From: CAYNTG01 sp964400105
Lineage (GTDB): Bacteria; UBP14; UBA6098
Assembly (NCBI GenBank): GCA_964400105.1
Contig: CAYNTG010000053.1
Span: forward strand, 1 to 15,027
DNA: 15,027 nucleotides
Direction of reading: 5' to 3'
Shown one piece after another: positions 7,812 to 14,963 of the stretch (the stretch's first letter is position 1; each line of letters starts with the position of its first letter). Position numbers and translations under genes: made by a program. The notes below the pieces were generated by a model. The model had not been told where the DNA came from, did not search any database, and worked only from the letters and a program-made list of their open reading frames with translations.

Positions 7812-7911
7812 NNNNNNNNNNNNNNNNNNNNNNNNNNNNNNNNNNNNNNNNNNNNNNNNNNNNNNNNNNNNNNNNNNNNNNNNNNNNNNNNNNNNNNNNN
7901 NNNNNNNNNNN
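7812..7911. other. Assembly gap (100 N)
   Basis: Exactly 100 N, the common placeholder for a scaffold gap of unknown size. It interrupts a plus-strand MATE gene and a convergent minus-strand queH. The missing ends of both (roughly 570 bases of MATE and several tens of bases of queH) do not fit in 100 bases, so the true gap must be longer. Confidence 0.97.
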
Positions 7912-8381
7912 ATCTTCTTGCTGGCCGTGATTCCCCTTCCCCACAACGGTCGAAAATCGCGGTAAAAGAAGCTCGCGTTCGTCTCGATGGCGGCTTTTTC
8001 TGCTATCGCCAGGATTTGTTCGTGAAGCTGATATTTGGAATATAAAAGCGTTGTCGTGAATGCGTCGAAACCTTCGGCGGCAGCCCTTTGCGCCGTTCGA
8101 TTCAATCGGTCGGCATAGCAGAGGAGACATCTTTTGCCGAATTCCGGTTGCGACAGAAGCATTTTAAGGTTCTCGATGAGATCGTATCCATCGTCGTAGA
8201 TAACCGGCAGATCGATTTTATCCGAAAGCTCCACGAGGGCCTCGCGGCGCTTTTTCCACTCTCCATACGGATGGATCGATGGGTTAAACCAGAAACCGGT
8301 GACCTCGTGGCCGATTTCGCGAAGGTCCTCGACCGTTTTTATTGCGCAGGGTGCGCAGCATATGTGGAGCAGGATGTTCAT
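7912..8381 (-). CDS. queH: Epoxyqueuosine reductase QueH, 3' end lost in assembly gap
   Basis: 156 N-terminal residues are visible. QueH (DUF208) reduces epoxyqueuosine in tRNA to queuosine, the last step of the pathway, and is unrelated to the cobalamin enzyme QueG. Family signatures are ILLHICCAPC (C8, C9, C12), FNPSIHP, GKRCLLCYADRL (C85, C88), FTTTLLYSKYQ and FYRDFR. The cysteines hold an Fe-S cluster in the family. The expected C-terminal end with its further cysteines (YCGC region) lies in the gap. ATG 8381 starts 8 bases after the stop of the SufB-like gene, so it is the last known gene of the minus-strand operon. Co-expression of an Fe-S enzyme with a cluster-assembly pair is plausible. 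Confidence 0.88.
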
Positions 8382-8389
8382 CCGACGAT

Positions 8390-9310
8390 CTACGAAAGCA
8401 GCCCCTCGATGATCAAATCGACTGCCTCGTCCTCCGTAAGTCCCCTCGATAGAAGGGTTTGAAGCTGTTTGCTATCGACGCTCCCGATGGCGGCCTCGTG
8501 TGTAACATGCGCCTTGGAGTTCTTCACCTCGACGATGGGGACAGCCTTCGCGCTCGCCCGATCCTGAATGATCTCCTTGCAATCGACGTGGCCGCGGGCA
8601 TATGCTGCCTCGGCGATGAGGACGTTGAACACCTCGGCGCGCGCGTCGTCGCGGAGGGCGACCCTCGATGTCAGAACCCCGACGGAGTGCTCCCCGACCA
8701 ATCGACACGATTCTTTGATCTTGATAGAATCGTTTCCGCGACCGGCGATTTTGGTTGTCATCTCCAGGACGCTGCGTTCGCGGCAGGTAGCGCTGTAGTC
8801 GATATCGATCGTGCCGACCCGACCTTTGATAAGCTCGAAATCGGTCTTGAATCGCGCGCCGGGGGCCAGCTCGATTTCTGCCTTCGGAACAACGGTAATA
8901 CCGCCCTCCGGGCTATGGATGTGCCTCTCGAAATATGAATATCGCGCGTCCTCGCCGACGGATATCTTTGCGTCCATAATATGCTGAATATCGACCGCGT
9001 TCGGGAAGATGCAGTGTGCCAGAATATCGACTTTCGCACGTGCGCCGACGCGGATGTCCATTATGATATGCTGGACGGCGGTGTCGTGCAACACGCCGAA
9101 GCACATATGGATAGGCTTTTCTATCACTGCGTCGTCGAGGACATTGATCGCGACGCGAACGCCGTCGTCCATCTCTTCGGTATAGACCTTCAGGCCGGGA
9201 ACGAGCTTGTTATCGACGACCCGATTGAGATCGATCGTCAGGCGCGGCGCATCCGGGTCGTGAAGCAGCGATTCGATACCGGCGATCTTGTAAAGCTTGT
9301 TTGCATCCAT
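8390..9310 (-). CDS. sufB: Minimal SufB/SufD-family Fe-S cluster scaffold
   Basis: This 306-residue protein is much shorter than SufB (about 480) or SufD (about 430) but carries the C-terminal SufBD beta-helix core. Residues 241-306 match the conserved end: GHVDC (C244), VPIVEVKNSKAHVTHEAAIG (H268, H271, E272) and SRGLTEDEAVDLIIEG. These correspond to the region with the cysteine and EHE glutamates needed for cluster assembly in E. coli SufB. With the SufC-like ATPase it would form a two-component SUF-like minimal system (SMS type); no SufD, SufS, SufU or SufE gene is nearby. I chose ATG 9310: the strong GGGGAGG (9318-9324) is 7 bases away, whereas ATG 9316, which forms an ATGA overlap with the sufC stop, is only 1 base from it. 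Confidence 0.88.
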   Translation of the reverse strand: MDANKLYKIAGIESLLHDPDAPRLTIDLNRVVDNKLVPGLKVYTEEMDDGVRVAINVLDDAVIEKPIHMCFGVLHDTAVQHIIMDIRVGARAKVDILAHCIFPNAVDIQHIMDAKISVGEDARYSYFERHIHSPEGGITVVPKAEIELAPGARFKTDFELIKGRVGTIDIDYSATCRERSVLEMTTKIAGRGNDSIKIKESCRLVGEHSVGVLTSRVALRDDARAEVFNVLIAEAAYARGHVDCKEIIQDRASAKAVPIVEVKNSKAHVTHEAAIGSVDSKQLQTLLSRGLTEDEAVDLIIEGLLS

Positions 9311-9312
9311 CT

Positions 9313-10047
9313 TCATGCCTCCCCTTCGATTATCGGATCGTTCTTGTGCTTGCATGGGATACATTTGTCGTGGAAATATGCCGAAATCGAGGCGACATCC
9401 CCTTTATCGAACACGCTTCCGTTGCAGAGCAAAAAGGCATGCTCGGCGTGTTTGAGCACCTCGAGACTGTGCGTGATGAGTATAACCGTCGCGCCGTAAT
9501 CCTTGAAATATTTTATAGCGTCGAATATCTTTTGGAGAGAGGCTATGTCGATGCCGGAATCCGGCTCGTCGAGCATCACCAGTCTCGGTTTCATCGCGAG
9601 AATCGATGCAAGTTCGATCTTCTTTCTTTCGCCGCCGCTGAGGGTTTTATCGATCGATCTTCCGAGATATTCATCGGGATCGATACCCACCTTTTCGAGG
9701 GCGTCGCGGATCGAGGCCTCGGATTTGTCCTTCGCCGAGGCCTTTATGAAGGAGCGAACCTTAAAGCCTTCGAACCTCGCCGGCTCCTGCCACGCAAGGG
9801 TTATCCCCAATCGGGCGCGCTCGTCGATCGACATTTTTTTGATGGAATGGCCATCGAAAAGTATATCTCCCTCGAAATCGCGGAAGCCTTCGAGGCCCAT
9901 AATCGTGAATGCGGTTGTCGATTTCCCGGCGCCGTTCGGCCCGACGATGGCATGGATATGCCCTTCCCACAGATCGATATTAAGGTTATCGAGTATCTTT
10001 TTTCCGCCGAGCGAGAGGGTCAGGTTTTTTATTGTTAAAATTCCCAT
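9313..10047 (-). CDS. sufC: SufC-like ABC ATPase for Fe-S cluster assembly
   Basis: This 244-residue protein is a complete SufC-type cytosolic ABC ATPase. It has Walker A GPNGAGKST (36-44), a Q-loop region LAWQEPARFEG (84-94), ABC signature LSGGE (136-140), Walker B LVMLDEPDSGID (156-167) and switch His in ITHS (H193). The WQEP and DEPDSGID wording separates SufC from ordinary transporter ATPases. It powers conformational change of the SufB-like scaffold encoded just downstream, with which it overlaps or abuts. The C-terminal tail contains C229-I-P-C232, not typical of E. coli SufC, which could bind iron or a cluster (inference). It lies 19 bases after phoU, preceded by a weak purine-rich AAGAAGAAG. 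Confidence 0.93.
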   Translation of the reverse strand: MGILTIKNLTLSLGGKKILDNLNIDLWEGHIHAIVGPNGAGKSTTAFTIMGLEGFRDFEGDILFDGHSIKKMSIDERARLGITLAWQEPARFEGFKVRSFIKASAKDKSEASIRDALEKVGIDPDEYLGRSIDKTLSGGERKKIELASILAMKPRLVMLDEPDSGIDIASLQKIFDAIKYFKDYGATVILITHSLEVLKHAEHAFLLCNGSVFDKGDVASISAYFHDKCIPCKHKNDPIIEGEA

Positions 10048-10066
10048 ATTCGATCTTCTTCTTTGG

Positions 10067-10768
10067 TTAATCGTTTTCGAAATCGATAGGTTCTTCGCCG
10101 CTGCATGGCTTGAACCCGATCCTATCGAATGGGTTCACAACCGAGCTTGCGATATTTTTAAGATGCGCGCTGATCCGCTTGAGATAACGGGCTGCGAGGG
10201 CGAGAAGAACCCTTTGGTTGCATGTCAAATCGGATGCTTTAAGCTCATCGGTAATCATATAGGAAATAATATTTTCGCAGATTTCGCTGTTTTCGATATG
10301 AAGATCCATAACTCGAAGTGCGAGGTCAAAATCGGCATTTTGAAAGGAGTCGATTGTGAAATTGAATATCGTCTCGATGTTCTTATTGACCTCTCGAAGT
10401 TTTTCGATAATCGGATGTGAGCTGAATCGGTTTCCGTAAAGCTCCCACAGCTCGAAGAAATTCTTCGAGTAATCGCCGAGGCGCTCGACATCGACCGCAA
10501 TGGTGATGAGCACGAGGGCTGCCGTTGTGTCCTCCTGCGGTGAGATCGACAGGTGTTCCAGAACCTTTTTTCGAACATCGACCTGAAAGACGTTTATCTT
10601 CTTGTCAGTGTCGTATATCGACTGTTTGTCGGTGGGTTCACCGAGGAAAAGTGGTGCCGCCGCCCTGCAGAAAAACTCCTTTGCCAGTTTCATCATGTCC
10701 GTTATGTCGGCAAAGGCTTGCCGGAGTAAGTCATCATTATTCCATAGCGATAAGAACTGTTTAAACAT
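10067..10768 (-). CDS. PhoU-like phosphate regulatory protein
   Basis: This 233-residue, mostly alpha-helical protein has a PhoU-type metal-binding motif in the first repeat (DTDKKIN at 53-59; DVERLGDYSKN at 93-103). The second repeat is more degenerate (near 190-211, LKRISAHLKNIA). PhoU proteins restrain phosphate uptake; those next to Na+/Pi symporters are thought to act on that transporter. The ATG follows the TAG of the symporter gene with no base between and in the same reading frame. A perfect AGGAGG, encoded by the last symporter codons, sits 7 bases before the ATG, so it is translated on its own. In many bacteria the same two parts are one fused protein of about 550 residues. Confidence 0.85.
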   Translation of the reverse strand: MFKQFLSLWNNDDLLRQAFADITDMMKLAKEFFCRAAAPLFLGEPTDKQSIYDTDKKINVFQVDVRKKVLEHLSISPQEDTTAALVLITIAVDVERLGDYSKNFFELWELYGNRFSSHPIIEKLREVNKNIETIFNFTIDSFQNADFDLALRVMDLHIENSEICENIISYMITDELKASDLTCNQRVLLALAARYLKRISAHLKNIASSVVNPFDRIGFKPCSGEEPIDFEND

Positions 10769-11893
10769 CTAAAATCCTCCTGTGATAAAAATCAAAAATA
10801 GTGGCAGGCCAAAGAACAGGCCGAGCACGAAAACTATTGCAAGCCAGCGTCTGCGCGCAACGACATCGCTGATCTTTTTGGCTATCGTTATCGGGACTTT
10901 CCGAAGGGGATACCAGATTATTGCCCCGGAGATATTGAAAAGCAGGTGGACGAAAGCGGTCGCTATACCGACCGGACTCTGTGTAATAAGGGCGGCCAGC
11001 ATTGCGGTTATTGTTGTTCCGATATCGGCACCGAGTGTATATGGAAATATCTGCTCGACTGATAGTATCCCTGCGCCGACCAGAGGGATCACAAGCGACG
11101 TTACGACCGAACTCGATTGTATTATCGCCGTGAAGATCAAACCAAGAATGAAACTCCGGCGAGCGTTGACGAAAAGGTAGTCATGCAGAAGCCGCTCGAT
11201 CTTTCCTATGATGACTGTTTTCATTAACTTGACCAACCATGTAAGCGAAGCGAAAAGCAGAGCAAACGCGACAACGACCGATAATAGAGCCGCCCATAAA
11301 TCGAGCGGGATTATCCATTGGATACCATCGACGATAAAATGCGCAACCGGCTTGACAATTATCTTTAGAGGACTTACTGCATTAAAACCACCGATCCCGG
11401 AGAATACATTTGCGAGGAAGGTGCCGGAATATTCGAGATAATGAGTGTAATGTTCGAGTGGAAGGAGAATTATCACCGAGAGCATCTTGAAATTATCGTG
11501 GACTATGGCTCCGGCAAATGCCCGGCGGAATTCGGTCGGGCGTGTAATGTGTGCGAGCGAGACCAGAATTGCTGTAACCGTAGTTCCAATATTCGCGCCC
11601 ATCACAATAGGTATCGCACCCCTGAGCGGGATTACTCCGGCGGCAACCATGCCTACAATAATAGATGTCGTGCACGACGAACTTTGCACGATACTCGTAG
11701 CGAGGATTCCGATGAAGAGGCCGACTATCGGGTTCGCTGTAATTTGAAGTAATCTCGTGGCGAAACCCTCGCCGAACATCATGAAGGATGCGCCAAGGAG
11801 TTCTATACTAACGAGGAAAAAATATAGGAATGAAAAGAGAAGAAGAACCTTCACGAAGTTTTTCAGTAGTTGGCCTCGTTGTTTTTTATCCAT
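10769..11893 (-). CDS. Na+/phosphate symporter family protein (NptA/SLC34-like)
   Basis: This 374-residue membrane protein has the family's inverted-repeat layout. The first repeat has IVQSSSCTTS (QSSS at 70-73) and GANIGTTVTA (99-108). The second has IIQSSSVVTS (QSSS at 259-262) and GADIGTTITA (288-297). These motifs form the substrate and Na+ site in type II Na/Pi transporters. Many hydrophobic helices are present, with a short basic cytoplasmic start. It imports or expels phosphate (or a similar anion) with sodium. It heads the operon with phoU, sufC, sufB and queH. No Shine-Dalgarno site is seen upstream; a TATTAT at 11900-11905 is 6 bases from the ATG, but no -35 box accompanies it. Confidence 0.9.
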   Translation of the reverse strand: MDKKQRGQLLKNFVKVLLLFSFLYFFLVSIELLGASFMMFGEGFATRLLQITANPIVGLFIGILATSIVQSSSCTTSIIVGMVAAGVIPLRGAIPIVMGANIGTTVTAILVSLAHITRPTEFRRAFAGAIVHDNFKMLSVIILLPLEHYTHYLEYSGTFLANVFSGIGGFNAVSPLKIIVKPVAHFIVDGIQWIIPLDLWAALLSVVVAFALLFASLTWLVKLMKTVIIGKIERLLHDYLFVNARRSFILGLIFTAIIQSSSVVTSLVIPLVGAGILSVEQIFPYTLGADIGTTITAMLAALITQSPVGIATAFVHLLFNISGAIIWYPLRKVPITIAKKISDVVARRRWLAIVFVLGLFFGLPLFLIFITGGF

Positions 11894-11904
11894 AGTTATA
11901 TAAT

Positions 11905-11929
11905 AAAAAAAGACGGACCCGTAGGGCCC
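11905..11929 (-). terminator. Likely terminator of the cupin gene
   Basis: Read on the minus strand, GGGCCC and GGGTCC form a 6-bp stem (one G-U pair) around a TAC loop. GTC and seven T residues follow. It begins right after the cupin stop codon and lies just before the symporter gene. The G/C core also contains the near-palindrome GTAGGGCCCCTAC, so a small dispersed repeat is an alternative. Confidence 0.5.
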
Positions 11930-12289
11930 CTACAATAATTCCGTGTCCTCGTGTGTATATCTCGGTGTGCAGATACACAGGAAAACGAGCGGTTCGGAAC
12001 CGTTATTTGTAATTCGATGTGGAACGCCCGGCAGATTTGCGATAGCATCGCCGACTTTGACCGGTCTTTCCTCACCGTCCTGCCACATTATCCCATGTCC
12101 TTTCAGGATATAGTATATTTCCTCGGATGTCTTATGGATATGTGCCGCCGTCGTATCGCCGGGATAGACGATGGCTTCGGCGAGGGATTGTCCTTTGATG
12201 GAGCTATTCGCCGGTGCCATTATCTCGCGAATCTCGCTTTTATCCTTCGTGATGAATGAAGGGACATCGTTTCGATTGATTATATCCAT
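11930..12289 (-). CDS. Small single-domain cupin protein
   Basis: This 119-residue protein is one beta-barrel cupin domain with the metal ligands of motif 1 (H50-x-H52, E57, within AAHIHKTSEEIYYILKG) and motif 2 (H91 in GVPHRITN). Such small cupins bind a divalent metal and act as dioxygenases, isomerases or sugar/ligand-binding proteins; the substrate cannot be told from sequence. ATG 12289 is preceded by GGGGA at a short distance. It is on the same strand as the symporter operon, but a probable terminator separates them. Confidence 0.88.
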   Translation of the reverse strand: MDIINRNDVPSFITKDKSEIREIMAPANSSIKGQSLAEAIVYPGDTTAAHIHKTSEEIYYILKGHGIMWQDGEERPVKVGDAIANLPGVPHRITNNGSEPLVFLCICTPRYTHEDTELL

Positions 12290-12526
12290 TTTCCCCGCAA
12301 ATTTCGGCTGTCACGATTTGTGCTACGTCCTTCGGACGCACAAATCCCATCCCATCCTCACCCAACTCCCGCGCCAGCCTTGTCTTTACAGTAACGCATC
12401 GATTATCTTGTTATCCTCGCGGTTGTCACGCCTGCTGCTATGTTTCCCGCGACCGGGCCAAAAAAATTAATTTTCAACATACCATGCACCGATAATATTC
12501 GACCGAAGCCGCCGCCTCGCCAACCG
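12290..12526. other. Intergenic region between sppA and cupin
   Basis: 237 bases with no credible gene. It carries a strong inverted repeat at 12315-12346 and a plus-strand A-run after GGGCC near 12465. I see no intrinsic terminator for sppA and no clear promoter for the cupin gene. Confidence 0.6.
12315..12346. repeat. Imperfect inverted repeat / hairpin
   Basis: The left arm GATTTGTG-CTA-CGTCC and right arm GGACGCACAAATC pair over 13 bp. A three-base CTA bulge is in the left arm, and the loop is TTC. No T-run follows on either strand, so it is not an ordinary terminator. It sits 25 bases before the cupin start on the minus strand, so it may lie in that leader, or be a REP-like palindrome. 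Confidence 0.6.
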
Positions 12527-14896
12527 CTATTTAATCTCTATAACGAACGGCATCAGATACAGTTGTTCGCCGTCCTCGAATGGGAAATCGGGAATGTCCT
12601 CGCGAAGGTCTTTAAATGGCAGCTTCGCATCGATCATATCGAATACCTGACCTAATGCATCGCCGCTTCCGGGCATGAGCCACAGTTCGAGGTCTTTTTC
12701 ATCGGCGTCGGATTCGGCGACGAGATAATCGAGCGCCTCGATGAATCCACCGATGGTATCGACGAGTCCGATTTCGACGGCGCTGATGCCGGGCCAAACC
12801 CTTCCGCCACCGATAACATCGACGCTGTCCATCGAGAGACCGCGGCCTTCCGCGACACAATTCTTGAAGATATCGTAAGTCCTCAACGAACTTGAACGAA
12901 TGCGTTCGCGTTCGGCTGTTGAGAAGGTATCGCTCATCGAGAAAACCCCGGAATTTTCACCGCGCTGGAAGATCGTTTTTGTGACGCCGATTTTATCGTA
13001 AAGCCCTCCGATAGCGAACTTGCCGGAAATTACTCCGATCGATCCGGTTATTGTCGTGTTATCGGCGAATATCTTTGCTCCGGGAGTTGCGACGAAGTAT
13101 CCGCCGCTGGCGGCGGCATTACCCATGCTGACCACGAGCGGCTTTTCGTCCGCCGCATCTTTGAGGGCGTGGGTCATGAGATCGCTGGCGAGGGCGCTTC
13201 CACCGCCGGAGCTTATGCGAAGAAGTATTCCCTTTACGGATTTATTATTCTTTGCGGCTTTGACAGCGGCGATAATCTCTTTTTCGCCGGTTTTATTTCC
13301 ACCGAAAAGCCCACCACCACCGCCGGAGCCTTTAATAATACTCCCATCGATGACGATGACCGCGATTCGGTCGGGCTGGCCCCAATGCATACCGCGATGT
13401 TCGCGCATGGCATAGACACCGAACGGCTGCGTCTTGATATCGCGCTCGTCGGAGATATACTCCTCGAACTCGTCCCAATACATGAGCGAATCGACCAGCC
13501 CGAGGAAGTCGGACTCGAGGTCGTTATATGGGCCGTTATCGACAACCTCGCCAGCCTTTTCGGGCGAGATGTCGAGTTTCTCGGCGATTCCGCTCAGGAA
13601 CTCGTTTTCATAGACATCGAGGATTTCGTTCATGTTCATCGCGGCCGGTTCGGATGGTTCGGTGCGCGTGAACATCTCCATCGCAGATTTGTAGTCGCCG
13701 ATATTGATGAAATCCGGCGCTACGCCCACCTTTTCCAGTGCGTCCTTGAAGAAAAGCATCTCCGCGTGAAGGCCGATAATCCCGACTCCGCTGCCGGATG
13801 GCGGGATAGCGATGAAATCGGCGACACTCGCGAGGTAATAGGAGAGGTTGCCGAGATTATCCGCATAAAGGAGGATCGGTTTGTCGTTTTCCTTGAATTT
13901 TTCGAGGACGTTGCGAAGCTCCTCGGCCTGCGCGAAATTGAGCGACGGGAATTTATATCTAATAACCAGAGCCTTGACCTCGTTATCCTGCGCGGCCTCG
14001 TCGAGCGTTTTGATTAATCGTGTGAAAGATTTCGATTTACCACCGAAGAAGCCTCCCCTCGGCCTCTCGGAATAATCGCCGGAAAGGGTTATGCGGAGCG
14101 AGTATTTCGGCATCGGAAATAGGCTTGGAAGTTCCTTGCTGCTTGCGAGCGAATAGATCGTGTAATCGCTCCATTCGTCGTCGAGTCCGCTCGCGGCGAT
14201 AGCGCCGACCCCGCCGAACGGATTGTCCAGACGAAAACCCGCAGAAATCTGATCTACCGGGTCGCCGACAACATCTTCGCCGTAATAGTCATATCGACCA
14301 AAAAGCCGTATTCCATCGACGAGGTGTAGTTCGCCGCCGACCGCCCAACTCAGGTCCTCCCATTCGACATCGTTCGGTTTTGTAACATCGCCGAAAAGCG
14401 TAACGCGCCATGTAACAGGGCGCAGAGCCAGCCCAAAGCGGTGGCCCTCCATAGCAGGCGTATTTTCATAGGCCCATCCTGCGGAAGCGAATTTCACCGG
14501 CCGAACCATAGTGCCGAAAATCCAACCGTTACGCCATCCCTCGCCCCATGAATCGTGCGCGCTCCATGTCCGAAGATAACCGATACCGAATGTCCTATCG
14601 CCGACGCCGGCCCCGAGAGACCAGCGCTTGAGGCCGACGATATTCTCGTATCCGCAACCGAATCCGTTCATATTAAGCAAAAAGCCGTGTGTGTTTTCGA
14701 TGTCCAGAGTCGAGTTCGAATCGCTGCTGAAACTTCCGAACATGGCCGATTCGAATCCGTGGCCGAGGCCGAGGTATCCGGGATTAGCATGAATTCCCAT
14801 GGCGTCGTCGATGGCTGCCACTCCCCATGAGGACCCCTGGGCAAAGCAGAATCCGGTAGCTAAAATCACTGCGAGAATTATAAAAGCATTTTTCAT
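12527..14896 (-). CDS. sppA: SppA-type signal peptide peptidase (tandem S49) with N-terminal beta-barrel domain
   Basis: This protein has 789 residues, versus about 620 for E. coli SppA. A signal peptide (1-20) is followed by about 245 residues rich in aromatic, alternating beta-strands. This part starts with a DAMGIHANPGYLGLG segment like the N-terminal NPAxL motif of PorV/FadL/TraF-type barrels. I read it as an outer-membrane barrel. The first S49 domain (about 285-480) supplies the likely general base K403 (GDYKSAMEMFTR). The second (about 508-720) supplies the nucleophile S597 (NAAASGGYF) and TTITGSIGV. This Lys/Ser split between tandem domains is that of 67-kDa SppA, which degrades cleaved signal peptides. 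A Gly-rich strip (524-529) lies in the second domain. AAGGAG precedes ATG 14896, and a strong promoter lies upstream. Confidence 0.9.
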   Translation of the reverse strand: MKNAFIILAVILATGFCFAQGSSWGVAAIDDAMGIHANPGYLGLGHGFESAMFGSFSSDSNSTLDIENTHGFLLNMNGFGCGYENIVGLKRWSLGAGVGDRTFGIGYLRTWSAHDSWGEGWRNGWIFGTMVRPVKFASAGWAYENTPAMEGHRFGLALRPVTWRVTLFGDVTKPNDVEWEDLSWAVGGELHLVDGIRLFGRYDYYGEDVVGDPVDQISAGFRLDNPFGGVGAIAASGLDDEWSDYTIYSLASSKELPSLFPMPKYSLRITLSGDYSERPRGGFFGGKSKSFTRLIKTLDEAAQDNEVKALVIRYKFPSLNFAQAEELRNVLEKFKENDKPILLYADNLGNLSYYLASVADFIAIPPSGSGVGIIGLHAEMLFFKDALEKVGVAPDFINIGDYKSAMEMFTRTEPSEPAAMNMNEILDVYENEFLSGIAEKLDISPEKAGEVVDNGPYNDLESDFLGLVDSLMYWDEFEEYISDERDIKTQPFGVYAMREHRGMHWGQPDRIAVIVIDGSIIKGSGGGGGLFGGNKTGEKEIIAAVKAAKNNKSVKGILLRISSGGGSALASDLMTHALKDAADEKPLVVSMGNAAASGGYFVATPGAKIFADNTTITGSIGVISGKFAIGGLYDKIGVTKTIFQRGENSGVFSMSDTFSTAERERIRSSSLRTYDIFKNCVAEGRGLSMDSVDVIGGGRVWPGISAVEIGLVDTIGGFIEALDYLVAESDADEKDLELWLMPGSGDALGQVFDMIDAKLPFKDLREDIPDFPFEDGEQLYLMPFVIEIK

Positions 14897-14934
14897 GTTG
14901 CTCCTTAATACGCTAATTTGTAACGAATCGATTT

Positions 14935-14963
14935 ATTATAAACCCATATCGGCGGGCTGTCCA
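14935..14963 (-). promoter_or_regulatory. Sigma70-type promoter of sppA
   Basis: On the minus strand, TGGACA (14963-14958, 5/6 to the -35 consensus) and a perfect TATAAT (14940-14935) are spaced by 17 bp. Transcription would begin near 14928, giving a leader of about 30 bases that contains the AAGGAG ribosome binding site. Confidence 0.65.

Noticed and set aside
7668..8045. Frames on both strands that read through the N run
   Set aside because: The N bases carry no information. Beyond the gap the plus-strand 'MATE' continuation is antisense queH, and the minus-strand 'QueH' continuation is antisense MATE.
9301..10420. Plus-strand open frames of about 245 and 305 codons opposite sufC and phoU
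   Set aside because: They are antisense shadows: the minus strand encodes complete Walker A, signature and Walker B motifs and the PhoU motifs in an ordered operon.
12440..12526. Possible intrinsic terminator for sppA around the minus-strand T-run
   Set aside because: On the minus strand the T-run comes before the G/C hairpin rather than after it, and no stable stem directly precedes the T-run.
13169..14017. Long open frame of 282 codons on the plus strand opposite sppA
   Set aside because: It lies fully antisense to a gene with clear catalytic motifs, its sequence has no recognisable domain, and its codons mirror the GAN/TCN-rich sense strand.
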